Both the position numbers and the translations under genes were made by a program. A stretch of 64,000 nt of DNA from Pelomyxa schiedti (lineage: Eukaryota; Evosea; Pelobiontida; Pelomyxidae): assembly GCA_020536535.1 (NCBI GenBank), contig JAHLWZ010000682.1, forward strand, positions 1 to 64,000, read 5' to 3'. This document shows positions 11,606 to 22,839 of the stretch, piece by piece; the stretch's first letter is position 1; each line of letters begins with the position of its first letter. The notes under the pieces are model-generated. The model was not told the DNA's origin and did not search any database. It saw nothing but the letters and a program-made list of their open reading frames with translations.

Positions 11606-13971
11606 TCAGCTTCTTGTGCCAACAAATTCGTTCAGGTGTGGATAGAGGTTGCGGTACATGCTTTGTGGTTTTTGAGTGATGTAAGTTTGGTAAATAAGGA
11701 TAGAGGTATTAGGAATGTACCTAGATACAGTGGCTTGCGCAATGTCGGCAGCACCGGCTATTTCTTTGTCCGTGAGTGCTCCTGCATTGCTAAAAGAAGG
11801 TTAAATCAAATCGGTGAAGGATTGAACTAGGGTTGTTTAGGGTTTTTTGTTTGGGTTTGTTGAGTGCTTAGTTTGTTTGTAGTGCCTCTGTGTTCCTTGG
11901 GTTGGGAGAAAGCAAAGTGTTTATTGAGTGTTAAAGTGCAGGGCAGTTCACTCAATAAAACAGTTTAGTGTGTGATAATAATTACTATACTTCATACAAG
12001 AGCGGGGAACAAAGACAAAACGGCGGTACCCCTTGTAATTGTCTGGAGGGTTTTTACATGCAATGAAAATTGCAGTTGCAGCCAAAGAAGCAGGTCTGCA
12101 TCCTTCGACATAGGGTGCTGCTTTTTTGGCAATTTCCATGGCATAGGATTTCATTTGGAATTCAAGCTTGAGCTTGTCCCCAATCCGTTCCTTTTTTGTT
12201 TAGTTTTTGTGGTTTCCATTGTTGAGTTGACTAGAATGACAAGTACCACAAGGTCAGCAGCATGCACACTCTTCTTCTCTGCAAGCTCCGGCACTACTTT
12301 AATCAAGTTAGAGTAGGCTGTTTTGACATCTTTCTCAGGAACAATTGCAGCCTTGGCAATTTCTGTGGGAAATGTCTCAGATGGAAGCCATTAAAAAAAC
12401 CTACCTTTAATTGTCCGAGGGAAGTTGTCTCTCTTGCAACTAGAAAAGAGTACAGCGCAAACTAGTTGATCCGTTCTAAACATACGACTGCAGTGTTTCT
12501 TTGCACAAAACTTACTGTAGAGCTCCTTTGCAGTCTCCTACACTAAGAGTTAAAAGAAGTAAGTATTCTGAAGTTACTTACGACTATGCGTGATGGAAGT
12601 CCAAGAGCATCAGCAAAAGTACATATTTTCTCAAAGGCGGCCCTCTTAGTTTTAACCTCAGCAGACTAGAATAAATTTAGTAAAACAAAAGTCATCCAAA
12701 TAAGTCCGGAAATACCTCAAGCTGCCTCATTACTCTCCGAGATGGTTGCCCTCCCTTTGCCGTGTCCCCAGAAGCTGCAGCAGTTTTATCAAATGTCGAG
12801 CGATACACTGCTCCAACTCCAGTGGACAAATCGCTGATGAACTGGTCATCTTTGGTTATACGACTGCTATCCTTGTGCCCATCATCAAAGTTACGCCACT
12901 CTTGCCCCTCATCAATGATTTTTTCTGTTGGAGATTAATTAGAGAAACTGGGTAGTAGGTTGAATTGCCTCTTGCAACAGTGCCACAATAGTAACACACT
13001 ACGGTTCCATGCTTCCTATCTTCTTCATACTCACACTTCATGCCACGGCGAGAAGGTGCTGTGCATATAGGTGCATTCTCATCTTCATCACGGTAGTGGA
13101 CTTGGCTGAACTCTGGGAGCGGAACTTCGGCGGTAGGCGGAGCTTCCTCAGGCGCGTCATAAGTTACGTTGCTGTGACTACCCATTGAACCAGTCCTAGA
13201 AAAGCTAGTCGAGGTTGTGCTTGTGGTTGTGCTTGTGCCAGACGCCATCTGTGGTGGGTAATTAGACACATGAGGAGGTGCCGGATTCTGATTCATATTC
13301 ATAATGGGGTTCTGATTCATCCCTCTCTGATGCATAGGCTGAGCCACCCCCATTGGGTAAAACTGCCCGCCATGATGAGAAGAACTGCCCCCTCCATGAT
13401 ACGCCTGCACATTCTGTGGCAGCACAGCAGCAGAAGAAACAGCACCCGGATTGGGACTGGGATTGGGGATTCCAACCACCACGTTAGTAGGCGGCCCCTG
13501 CGGGTGCTGCTGGTACGGCGGCTGCTGCGGCGGCGGGGGCTGCGGCATGAGGGGGTACTGGTGCTGGGGGAGGAACCCCCCGCCGCCCTGGGGGAGCTGC
13601 AGCGAGGCAGGGGGGTAGGACGAGACCGGGGGCGGGGGCGGGGGCGTGTGCGTGGCCAGGGGGTGCTGCGAGAGCGGGGGCTGGGGCAGCGACGACGACG
13701 ACGACGAGGAGGCCGCGGGCGAGACGGCGCCGTAGGACGGCGGCGAGAGCGAGGAGAAGGAGGGGGGGGACGGGGCGGCCGGGCGGTACGAGGGCGGGGC
13801 GCCCGTGGGAGGGAGGACCGAGACGGAGGGCGAGGCGCCGACGTAGTGGCCCGGCGGCGGCTGGGGCTTGGGCCCGCCGCCCAGACCCATCTGGTACGGC
13901 TGGCCGTAGGGGCCCATTATGGGACGCGGGGCGCCGGGCACCGGTGGCGTGGCTGTCATCATGCCCTGCAT
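11606..13971 (-). CDS. GTF2B: Transcription initiation factor TFIIB
   Basis: Multi-exon TFIIB. The start at 13971 is the first in-frame ATG of a long Pro/Gln/Ser-rich, very GC-rich N-terminal extension (about 250 residues) not found in human or yeast TFIIB. Then come the zinc ribbon (a CYYCG knuckle followed by IIDEGQEWRNF, as in other TFIIBs), the B-linker, and two cyclin-like repeats, recognisable around AATAIFIACKN and the C-terminal ADIAQATVS / YRNLYPHLNEF segment. TFIIB bridges TBP-DNA and RNA polymerase II in the nucleus. The intron after the zinc knuckle (12968-12925, 44 nt) begins with GC instead of GT; conservation of the ribbon fixes that boundary. The last intron is about 61 nt. 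The gene lies head-to-head with the sirtuin gene. Confidence 0.9.
12925..12968 (-). other. 44-nt GC-AG intron in TFIIB
   Basis: The conserved TFIIB zinc-ribbon reading is restored only if the segment from GCAATTC to CAACAG (minus strand) is removed. The joined codon is G plus AA (Glu) in phase 1, giving CYYCGTVAREKIIDEG. The donor dinucleotide is GC. No GT in a compatible phase restores the ribbon. Confidence 0.75.
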
Positions 13972-14149
13972 TGTAATAATTTGAAGTCTCTGGTCGACGA
14001 ATTGGCTCACCAATTGGTGTTCGCGCAACTTTTTTTTGTCCGGAAAGTTTCGCTTTCCGGAATCTTTCGATGTGGGCGATGGGCGTCTGTTTGTGGGGGC
14101 AGCGTAAGAATTCAATTTTCAACATAAAAACGATCTTGCCGTTGTTTTG
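13972..14149. promoter_or_regulatory. Bidirectional intergenic region, TFIIB / sirtuin
   Basis: Only 178 bp separate the TFIIB and sirtuin start codons, which are transcribed divergently, so both promoters and 5' UTRs must lie here or inside the genes. No clear TATA box was identified. Confidence 0.5.
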
Positions 14150-16481
14150 ATGCAGCAGCCGTTGTTGGAGCACGAGGCAGTCCCATCAAATGCGACATCT
14201 GCGACACCACCCGCGACAAATACTGACGTTGGCGTTGTTACCAAAGAGATCTCTGATACTCCAGGCACGAATACAGCAACACCTGCTGTGCGTGGTGAGG
14301 GGCCAGAAGATCCTGCGAAATTGACCGCCTCAGAAACTACACAGAGTACCGCGGTTTCTGCTACGACTTCCTCGACTTCGGCAAGTGCAGAGGAAGTAGC
14401 TGTGCCACTGCACTCTGCGAATATACCAAAGTCGGTGCTGTCTTATGGCAACTTGCACGACACGTCGTTTGTACTTGACAAACTTCGGTCTCATCTCGTT
14501 GTTTTAGTAGTGGTATGTTGGCTTTGTTAAATCCGGTCATTCATTGCCAATACATTTCACTAGGACTGTGTGAACTGCAAAATACTACTAAGAATGAATC
14601 AACGGCTTTCAATGATCCTCTTTGTACGATGCCGGTTTGCACAGCACACTCCTCGTTGTTTTCTCTGAAATGAGCCCAGAAATTGTGTAATAAAACTTCT
14701 TGACTCGGCTGTGGTTACATCCCGCACTTGTAGAATAGTTGATTGCTCTAAGTGTGATTTTGTTTTTGAAGGTATCTTCCCTGTGAATTCTATGTCTAAT
14801 GCAACCAATTTTCATAGATATTGATACCCGCAAAGTCGAAGTTTTTGGTACCAATACTTGTAAGTTTATTTTCATTGGGGACACTGTATTACTCGAATCA
14901 CAGTTGGTAATTTGGAGAAAAGGTTACCTTTCAAACAACCCAATAAAACTGAATACTGTTTCAGGGTGCACTAATAATACCATTGGCATAGCCGAGATCA
15001 CTTCATGTCGCACCATTGATGTCCAGTATGAAGTTAATTTTCCCTCAACTGGCGTTCAGTTTACGTCCTCCAGTGTGAAATGACTATCCCTGCCCCAAAT
15101 TGTTGTGGGGAGTCACAGTGGGTTTCCAATATCGACACTGCGCGTAGTATCCACCATACTCTCTTGCGTGATTATGCGGGGGCATTCGAGCAGCCAGGTC
15201 TTGCTGCCATCAATGCTGTCCTACCTTTCATAAAAGCGTCCCTGCCAAGGGATGAAACACACCATAACAGTGCCACATCTACCGTTACAGGCAGTGACAT
15301 TATTGCTGACATTACCGAGCTAGCAGCTGTACCTCCACTGCCTCAGGCAGTCATTGATCATGCATACGATGAAGAAAGACGAGAGTATCTTGAACCACTA
15401 GCTTCTCTTCAAGAAAAGGTAATATATTTCACCGGGCATTTAATTTATTTTGGCCAGGCTGCCCATGTTGCACAGCTTCTCAGGGCTTCCAAGCACACAG
15501 TAGTGTATTCTGGTGCTGGGATAAGTACTAGTTCCGGTATTTAGATCCTGCTTCACTCACTTGTTGTTTGACCTATTACAAGGTATTGGGGATTTTCGTG
15601 GCCCAAAGGGTTTATGGACTTGCTCCGATAAAGTACCGAAATTCTCTCAGAGACAATCACTAACCTACGAAAGGGGACGAAATGCGAAAGTAAAACTTAC
15701 ACTGATGTTTTACCTACATTTGCACACTATGCTATCACCGCCCTGGCAAAAAAAAAACTTGTCCATTTTGTTGTTACAACAAATGTGGATGGACTTCATT
15801 TACGAAGGTCAGACAACCCTGCCAATTCAAGTTCTAAATATGCACAGTGGTACACCTCTCCACATGCTTGTGGAGTTACATGGCTGTTGCTATAAAGAAG
15901 TCTGCACCAACTGTAAAAAGGTATTCTTTTGTCAGGGCAGCAAATTTTGTCTCATAAGGAACAAGGTTTTTCTTCGTGACTATAATGTATTCCGTGGAAA
16001 GAACACTCGTAGTGGTCATCTTACAGGAAGGATGTGTGACTTTTGCCGTTCTCCACTTGTGGTATTTCACTGTACTATACCGAGCAACATTCATTTTCAC
16101 TGTAGGAAACCAGCGTAGCTTTTGGAGAAACTTATAGGGATCCTGTTGATGCCATCAGGAGCGCATATCATGCCCGCAAGGCTACGTTGGCCATTGTTCT
16201 TGGTACATCAATGAATGTTCAGGGAGCTGCATCGTATCCAGAGAAAGTATGTATCCCACCCTCACATATGCCCTCCAAGAACAACAAAACAGGCACTGAG
16301 AAATCAAGGTGGTAGCATGATTCTTGTAAACATGCAAGCTACTCCCTATGAGTCCATTATAGGCACTAGGGTATGGGCGCGCATTGACGATTTCATGAGG
16401 CTCGTAATGGAGAACCTTGGCATTACTGTTTCCTGTGAATGTGACATGTTGTCTGAATGGGCAGGGAAATGGAGTGACTAA
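14150..16481 (+). CDS. C-CAP-like beta-helix domain fused to SIRT7-like sirtuin
   Basis: The ATG at 14150 begins a Thr/Ala-rich N-terminus. A Cys-rich repetitive segment follows (14570-15075; DCVNCKILL, CSKCDFVF, CTNNTIGIAEITSC) resembling the C-CAP/CARP beta-helix of CAP and TBCC proteins. The second half is a sirtuin: GAGIST, GDFRGPKGLWT, TTNVDGLHLRSG, ELHG, four zinc-binding Cys (CTNC...CDFC) and DDFMRL near the end, closest to SIRT6/7-type NAD-dependent deacylases. An intron at 15075-15118 (44 nt, phase 0) joins the halves without a stop or a new start. The intron at 15808-15847 (40 nt) is fixed by the SIRT7 match, and others of 46 and 42 nt fall in the beta-helix part. Exon structure from 14600 to 14720 is unresolved. 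The sirtuin call is firm; the fusion is likely; the C-CAP label is moderate. Confidence 0.82.
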
Positions 16482-16779
16482 CTTGAATGCACTCACAAAC
16501 ACAAAGACATAAAATCAACTGTTACAATCAAAAAAACACCAAAGCCTTTTTTTCCCTAGTTGTCACGCACACCATGTTTTCGAATCTCATCAAGCTGGGA
16601 GGACACCATGAAAGTTATCCAAGTGGAAGTAATACAGTAAAAAACTCTTGTGTTTTGTATTTGGGCTCTTTCTTCCCTTAAAACACAAGTAAAACAACAA
16701 CCACCAACACCCCAGCACACCTCACAGTGTGGTGATCACTATCCAAACCCAATCCACCTACCTCAGCACAGTTTCTATT
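16482..16779. other. Convergent intergenic region
   Basis: A 298-bp stretch lies between the 3' ends of the sirtuin (plus) and the GTPase-patatin gene (minus). It is AT-rich with A-tracts, as expected for two facing 3' UTRs. No further element was recognised. Confidence 0.5.
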
Positions 16780-19700
16780 CTACAATCTAGTTTGTTTTGT
16801 GTGCTGGTAAAGTGAGGGGCATTGAGGTCTGAGGGGTGGTGGTGTTGGCAGAGAAACCTGTTGCTGTGACTGGTGTGTGGTGGTGGGTGATAGTGGAAAC
16901 CTGGGTATCTGGGTTACAGAGGTGGGTGGAAGAGCTGCGGGGAGTGGCTGGAAGGACCTGTGGGGAGGAGGAAGGGTGCTGGGCCGTGATTGGAGTTGCA
17001 CCGGAGCGCCGACCGATTGCATGGGCAGTGCTCCTGGTGGCGGGAGCGGCAGTGACATGGCTGGCTTGTTGCACTGGAGAGGTGGGAGCTGTTGTTGCTG
17101 TGGTTGTTGTGGTTGTTGTGGTGGTGGCGGCGGCGGCAGTACCTGTCCGCGTTCGTGCGTGGATGCGGGTGTTGTGTGTGTGCGTGCTTGTGTGGGTGAT
17201 GAGTACGGGGGCAGGAGGCTGGGGTGGGGGAGCGGAAATGTGGGGGGGCCAGAGCCTACGACGGGGACTTGGACGGGCGTATTTGCTGGGCCGCTGTTAC
17301 GGAACTGCGGCGGCGGCTGGGGCAATGGGGAAGGAGGTTGTTGCGGAACAACGGGAGGAGTTGGCTCCGCCAGGGCGCGGAAGGGGGGGGTACCCGGGGG
17401 CTGTAGTGAGCTGAGGAGTGGTGGTGCTGGTGCTGACTGGAACAACTGGGGATTGGGGATACCCTGCTTAATGGTCTGTACTGCAGGAGGCGGGGGTAGG
17501 ATGGATGTGAACGTGTTGGTTAGCGGGAATTGGCCGTTCTGCTGTCGGGCATGCACTGCAGGGGGGAGTACCGATTGTGAAACTGCTGTTGCTGTCTGAC
17601 GAGTTGGGGGATATTGCACTGGTGACAGTCGAGGCAGAACCGGACTGGAAACTGGCTTGTCGGCTGCTGGGCCTGGCATCTTACTTCCTTGGTGTGGAAG
17701 TGGAAGTGAAAGTAGAGGCGACTCACTGCATTGCAGTGGTATATGCTTAACCTCTTCAGATACACTCTCATGTGCTTTCATAATCTGTTCGTAGAGGACT
17801 TCGGATCTGTGTACAGTATTTGCCAGAGGTTCCAATAACTCATCTAATACTTGTAAATCAGTCTGTAAATCCCTGAGTTCAGTTCGTTCATTAAGTGCGA
17901 CACGTTCGAGAATTCTCTGCCATTGCTGTTGCCACTTCTGTTGCTTGTCCTCCGCACTTCTTTTAATTGTATTGAACTCGTCAATACATTGTCTCAGTGT
18001 AGAAGTTTTTTGTTGAATTATTGCCTGCCTAGCTGCACTTCCACATATGAGATTTTGTAGGTTCACAACTGTGGTGCTGAGTGTGCGAGAGCTATTTTCT
18101 AATTTTTCAACAAGAGTACTATATTGCACTGATTTCTTGTTTAGTTCACTACGGGTATCCTGTGTATTAAACCCTCTTCCAGGGTGAACTTGGACTGGGG
18201 TTGCATCAAGAGTGGCCGAGTCACTGCAGAAGGAAGCATGCACTTCAACCTGTGTTATGAAAGAAATCAGACAACTTTTTTAAAGTACTTGTACATCCAT
18301 ACTTCTTCCTGGGGAATGAGCTGCCCACACAAAGGGCACTCTACCTGCCTGATATCGAGTTTAGCTATTTGTAGCTACGGAGAAATGAAACATACAGGGA
18401 ATGATCTAAGGGTACGGCATTAGATGCTGCAACAGGCAGAAGGGACTCTGGTTCATTTTGCCGTGATAGCTGTGGTCTGAGGAAACTGGGTTGTGTCTGA
18501 TGTAAAGGGAGAGGTGGGTGCGGCTTTGCCGGCTCAGCAGCGAGGAGACTGGGGGCTGTGACTTGCACTTCGGACTCAGTTGGTGCTTTATGCTTGGGCA
18601 AGTTAGGTGCCCATATTTCAGCTAACTTCTTCATTAGGGTACTAGTTTCATATGTCTGTAGATAACGTCTCGTTTTTTGTGAAATATCTTTTATTTTCTT
18701 TCTGTTACTCAGGTCAAGGGGAAATTCATCGAGGTCTAACATCGGATTAAACCGGAAATAAGAAGTACTTGAATTGTTAAATCTCCGACTCATTTCTCGG
18801 TGTACATTTTCAGAGTCACTGACAATAGCAACAATATCTTTCACCAATACTGAGCCTATCCAATGATTTTGAGGTACTCCGCCTATATTGGTTGGCAGTT
18901 TTCCAGTACCAATGGATACGAGAGCGTGGAGTGTTGCCTGTGGCCACAGGAAAGAGGCTTCAGCTTCTGCTTCATTCGCTGGATTATTGGCACCAACCCC
19001 ACCATCTATGTACTGCACCCCACCAATAAGTTTTGGAGAAAAATAAGACGGAGCTGCTGACGTGGCTAATGCACCGTCGAGAAGAGTGAGGTCACCAGGC
19101 GGAGAGGAGCGTGACTGAGCAGTGTCAGGCCTTTGATAGCTGCGAAAAAGGACAGTCTCTGGTCGACCTTGTCCAATACGAGTGGATGTTACACAAACCT
19201 TCGGGAATGTTGAGGAGCATTGAGACCAGGTTCTATGTGGTGGAACCATGGTAAGAAGTAAGTTTTGCAACATTGAACTAGAATAACATCCCCCTGTTGT
19301 TGCCCAGTTGACAAACTTCTTGTACCAGCTTGATCCAAAGAGTCTAGGACCAAGTTCCATGTAAAATGAATGCAGTATATGCAAATCAATTTTTAGTAAG
19401 CCTAGTGCAATGGCCAGGATCCCTCCTGTACTTGTTCCACAAATAAGGGTGAAGATATCCCATATCTTCTTGCCCGTCCTACGTTCTAACTCCATCAATA
19501 CCTCAATCTCAACTAGTCCCCGTATACCACCTCCATCAAGGCAAAGTATATTATACTTTGACTCAGGCAAGACAAGAGAAAGTTGTCGTGCAATTTCTTC
19601 CAATGAGTCTATGACAGTTTCCATTTCTGGCCTTCTGGGTGGCTCCTGGTGGCTCATTTCATGCAAGAGTTTGTAGTATCTACTATGCGGTTCGGATCCC

Positions 19701-22638
19701 GGGGAGTAGACAGTTTGCCCGAGCTCCTCTATTGCTATACAGGCTTTCCCTAAGCTATAGAAGTCTACTCTATAGTCACTTGTGTTGCTGGAAAGTTCTG
19801 GGGCGGCGTACAATGCTGCGTCATTTGAAGGATTAAATGAACATTGAAAGTAGTTAAAGAACGCCTCCCCACTTGCGTTGATAAAAACGTTGTCCGGAAC
19901 GAATATTTTGAGAGTGATTCCGTGCCTGTGAAGAAATGTAATAACATTACACAATGTGATAACTTGCTGGACACGAGTGAGGCAATGGTACGGTAACTGT
20001 TTGGATTGCGCACGAAATGATTGCCACGTGTGGGCAACTGCAGGAAAAACCAGGGAAATATGGGTCATACCATCAGAAATCCTGAGGTACTGCAACGGGA
20101 GGATGGACCCATGATTAAGTGCCCATTGAGTCATTATTATCTTGTGTATTTCGGCAGTTTGATCCTTGGAAGTGTGGGTCAAATCTACATTTGTCACAGT
20201 GACGGTAGATGTGACTGGTTGTAATGGTGAGAGGAGGTAATCTTTAAGTACTCCTCTGGTCCCATCAGGTCCCACTTCCAGTACTTGGGGTTGTAATTCA
20301 TAATGCAGAGAAAGAAGACATACGCCTGTTCCTAAAAGTTTTTCTTCACTCCAAGTAGTACTTTCTTGTCTAGCACTCTTGCATTCACAAAGAAAGCTAA
20401 TTTGGGCTCTCAATTCATTGATATAGTTGTCACAAAAAGATTTCATCGTCTCTTTCATTTTGAGTTTCAGTTTGGGCACAACATCTTTGACAATTTTCAG
20501 AGTTGTGTCACGAGAAATTACAGCCATAGTCATATTTGGAATCATAAGTGGCTCATAGTGTACTTGTGGTACTTGCGAGAGAAGCGCTCTATAAGATGAT
20601 AGAACTAGTCGCACCTTTACGTTCCAGGGATTATTACCATCAATTCCAGAACCAGCGTATATACCAAGTTTAGTAAACGAGAAGTCAGTAGATAGAGCCG
20701 CAAGTTGATGGTGAGTATTAAATATTCCCTCACACTGCTTTTCAAAGAGTGCAACAACGTCTCGTGAAAAAGAGTGGAAGCGGTCTTGGGTTAGCATCGT
20801 TGTCACTTTTAAACGTATCCGGGAGCGTCGCATTAAATGTGTTTCGTTCTCCAGACAATTTTGTGAGTCATTGAGCAGTTCATGCTCTATTTCATCCACC
20901 TGATCAAAGAATTTGCAGTCTGGTTGCTCCAGGTAATCAATGAACGAGGCGACATGTGACTCAATGATCCTGTCCATCATTTCAAGAGTACCATTAAAAG
21001 AAATTCTCAGGTCAGTTTCAGATCTCAGTAAGTTAGCCTTAATGGTAGCAACGTTTTCGACAAGGGAGTTTATTGATAATAGAGATCTGGTCACTTCGAG
21101 AAGAGAAGCAACTGTAGCACACACTGAGCGCTTGAACAAATATTTGAGCCAAGAAACGAGCTTGATATGAAATTGGAAAATTGCCTTCGGCGCTTTGATT
21201 ATTGAAGGTTCTCCCTGGGACAAGTTGAATGCTTCCAGTGCAGAATACGGGGCGAATCGATCAAATTTAATGCTATCTGTATGTTCGGTAACCCCCCCCC
21301 CGGCGCCATCCACTATGCTCTTCACCCAATCAAAGAATGTTTCCACTGGTGAAACGTCCCCAGGGACACGCCTTATCAGGTCGAGCTGGTTCCCAACAAA
21401 GAATATTGTTGAGATGTCCAATTTGGTCTGGTTAATTATGTCAATCAAAAATGATTTCTGACGGAGTCTCCCGGCAGGGTTCTTCAAGCTGGAGAAAAAA
21501 TTATTCCCAATCGACCTCTTTGGCGTTCAACCCACTCTTCCACAACTTTACGTAGTTTCTCTTCTTCTTCCAATCCAGGGGAGTCAATAAGCTGTACACC
21601 GGCCTCTAAGAGAGGGTGCGGCCACTTGACTTGTATTTGCTTCTTCAAGAAATAGTCTAGAATATCACCTTTGCTATCCCGTCCAAAGACTGGTAGAAGA
21701 GAGGCACCTTGGAGGGTCACAGTTGGTACTGCCGAGAGCGGCTTCCATTCTTGCCACCTTATCATTCCCTGGTGATCTGGGTCTCCGATTCTATAACAGG
21801 GCTCAGCGCCATAACTGATGGTCGTCATGCACACGGTACAGCAGGAGTCCCAAGCGGGTAACAGAGGAGCCTCAATAAGAGAGTTGATGAACATACTCTT
21901 CCCAGATTTTGTCACACGAGTGACAAGAAGAGTGACATTTTCTAACGAAGTAGGCAAACTTTTAGATGTATCCTTAGCATCCAAATACCTCATAAGAGTG
22001 GTCCTTAACCCAGAGTTTTGATAAGATGTCGCATGCAGCTTCAGAATCTGTGTGAGTTGCCCAGATAATCTCTTCACCTCCTTTTCGCTTGCTACTGATG
22101 CCACCCCCCCCGGAGCTCCTTGAAAACTTGAAAAGATTTCTTGGCCACTTCGGACCTCGCAAATCCCAGCATCACTCTCACCACCGCCGAATGGGTTCCG
22201 AAATCTCGCTCGAATTTCGTAGGGACGGGCGCGGCCGCGGCGGTGCCACCGGAGCTACCGGATGCGACTGCCGGAGTCGCCTCGTCAGTTTCATCCTCGT
22301 CAAGACCTGCGAACTGCTCCAGGGTCGAGAAAGACTGAGCGACTCTGGCCGCCGCACTGCACACAGTTCCTTGGTCATACCCCCGAGTACGACACGCCGA
22401 CGGTGCTGGAAAGCCATTGTGGGATGGCCATCGTCGCCAGGTCGGCAACAACGCTCCTCAGGGCCACTACGTCCCTTGCGTTTATACGGCACTCATGCTG
22501 GGTTCCAGGTGTCTGCAGTGCTGAAAAAAATGGCTCCAGCCGGCCACCTTGCTGTTGGTAGACCTGAAGAATGCCTCCAATCTGCGGGGCCGAAAAACCA
22601 AGCTCCGTGAGTCTCTGACAAAGTTGCTGCTCTGACAT
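16780..22638 (-). CDS. UBA-like - dynamin-like GTPase - pseudokinase - iPLA2/patatin - coiled-coil protein
   Basis: The ATG at 22638 starts a segment resembling a UBA/CUE three-helix fold (LTELGFSAPQI). A 46-nt intron joins it to an acidic linker. The GTPase part has a degenerate P-loop (KSGKS without the first Gly), DSPG (G3) and NQLD (G4). The 3.1-kb main exon (about 21487-18390) continues with a helical region and a protein-kinase fold lacking the catalytic Asp (LKIFVPDN replaces HRDLKPEN) and DFG, but keeping APE. It ends with an iPLA2-gamma-like patatin domain with intact DGGGIRG, GTSTGG and DGGVGANNP. Introns of 47 and 53 nt lead to a CPLCG element, a coiled coil (about 18150-17770) and a Pro-rich tail. 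The join near 21500 may be a 47-nt intron. A frame break at a G8 run (22103-22110) is unexplained. The architecture suggests an NTP-controlled lipase, possibly in defence; function is inferred. Confidence 0.8.
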
Positions 22639-22839
22639 CAATCGTGTTGCGTCGGACGCAACTTGCGTCTTTTGGTTTCCAAAAAAAGGAAACCGCAAAT
22701 TTTGAGTACCTAAGCACCAAGTTGGGAAATTTTGGGGATTGTAACCAATTGGCGGTTGAATTGCGTATGGTGGATAGAATTAATAAGGCAGTTTGATACA
22801 AACAAAATTTGTCTACCACATGCACTGTGGTTAGTTTCT

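Noticed and set aside
13270..14127. Arg-rich plus-strand ORF of 285 residues
   Set aside because: Antisense shadow of the GC-rich Pro/Ser leader of TFIIB, whose zinc ribbon and cyclin repeats are in the minus frame.
15071..15119. Programmed -1 frameshift or stop-start overlap (AAATGA) in the sirtuin gene
   Set aside because: A 44-nt GT-AG intron in phase 0 (15075-15118) joins the two frames without any recoding.
16836..17599. Plus-strand Gly/Val-rich ORFs of up to 240 residues
   Set aside because: They are antisense shadows of the Pro-rich tail (CCN codons read backwards) of the GTPase-patatin gene.
22326..22400. Frameshift at a G5 run near 22380 in the GTPase gene
   Set aside because: A 46-nt intron (GTATGACC to GCTCAG) in phase 0 restores the frame, so no indel is needed.
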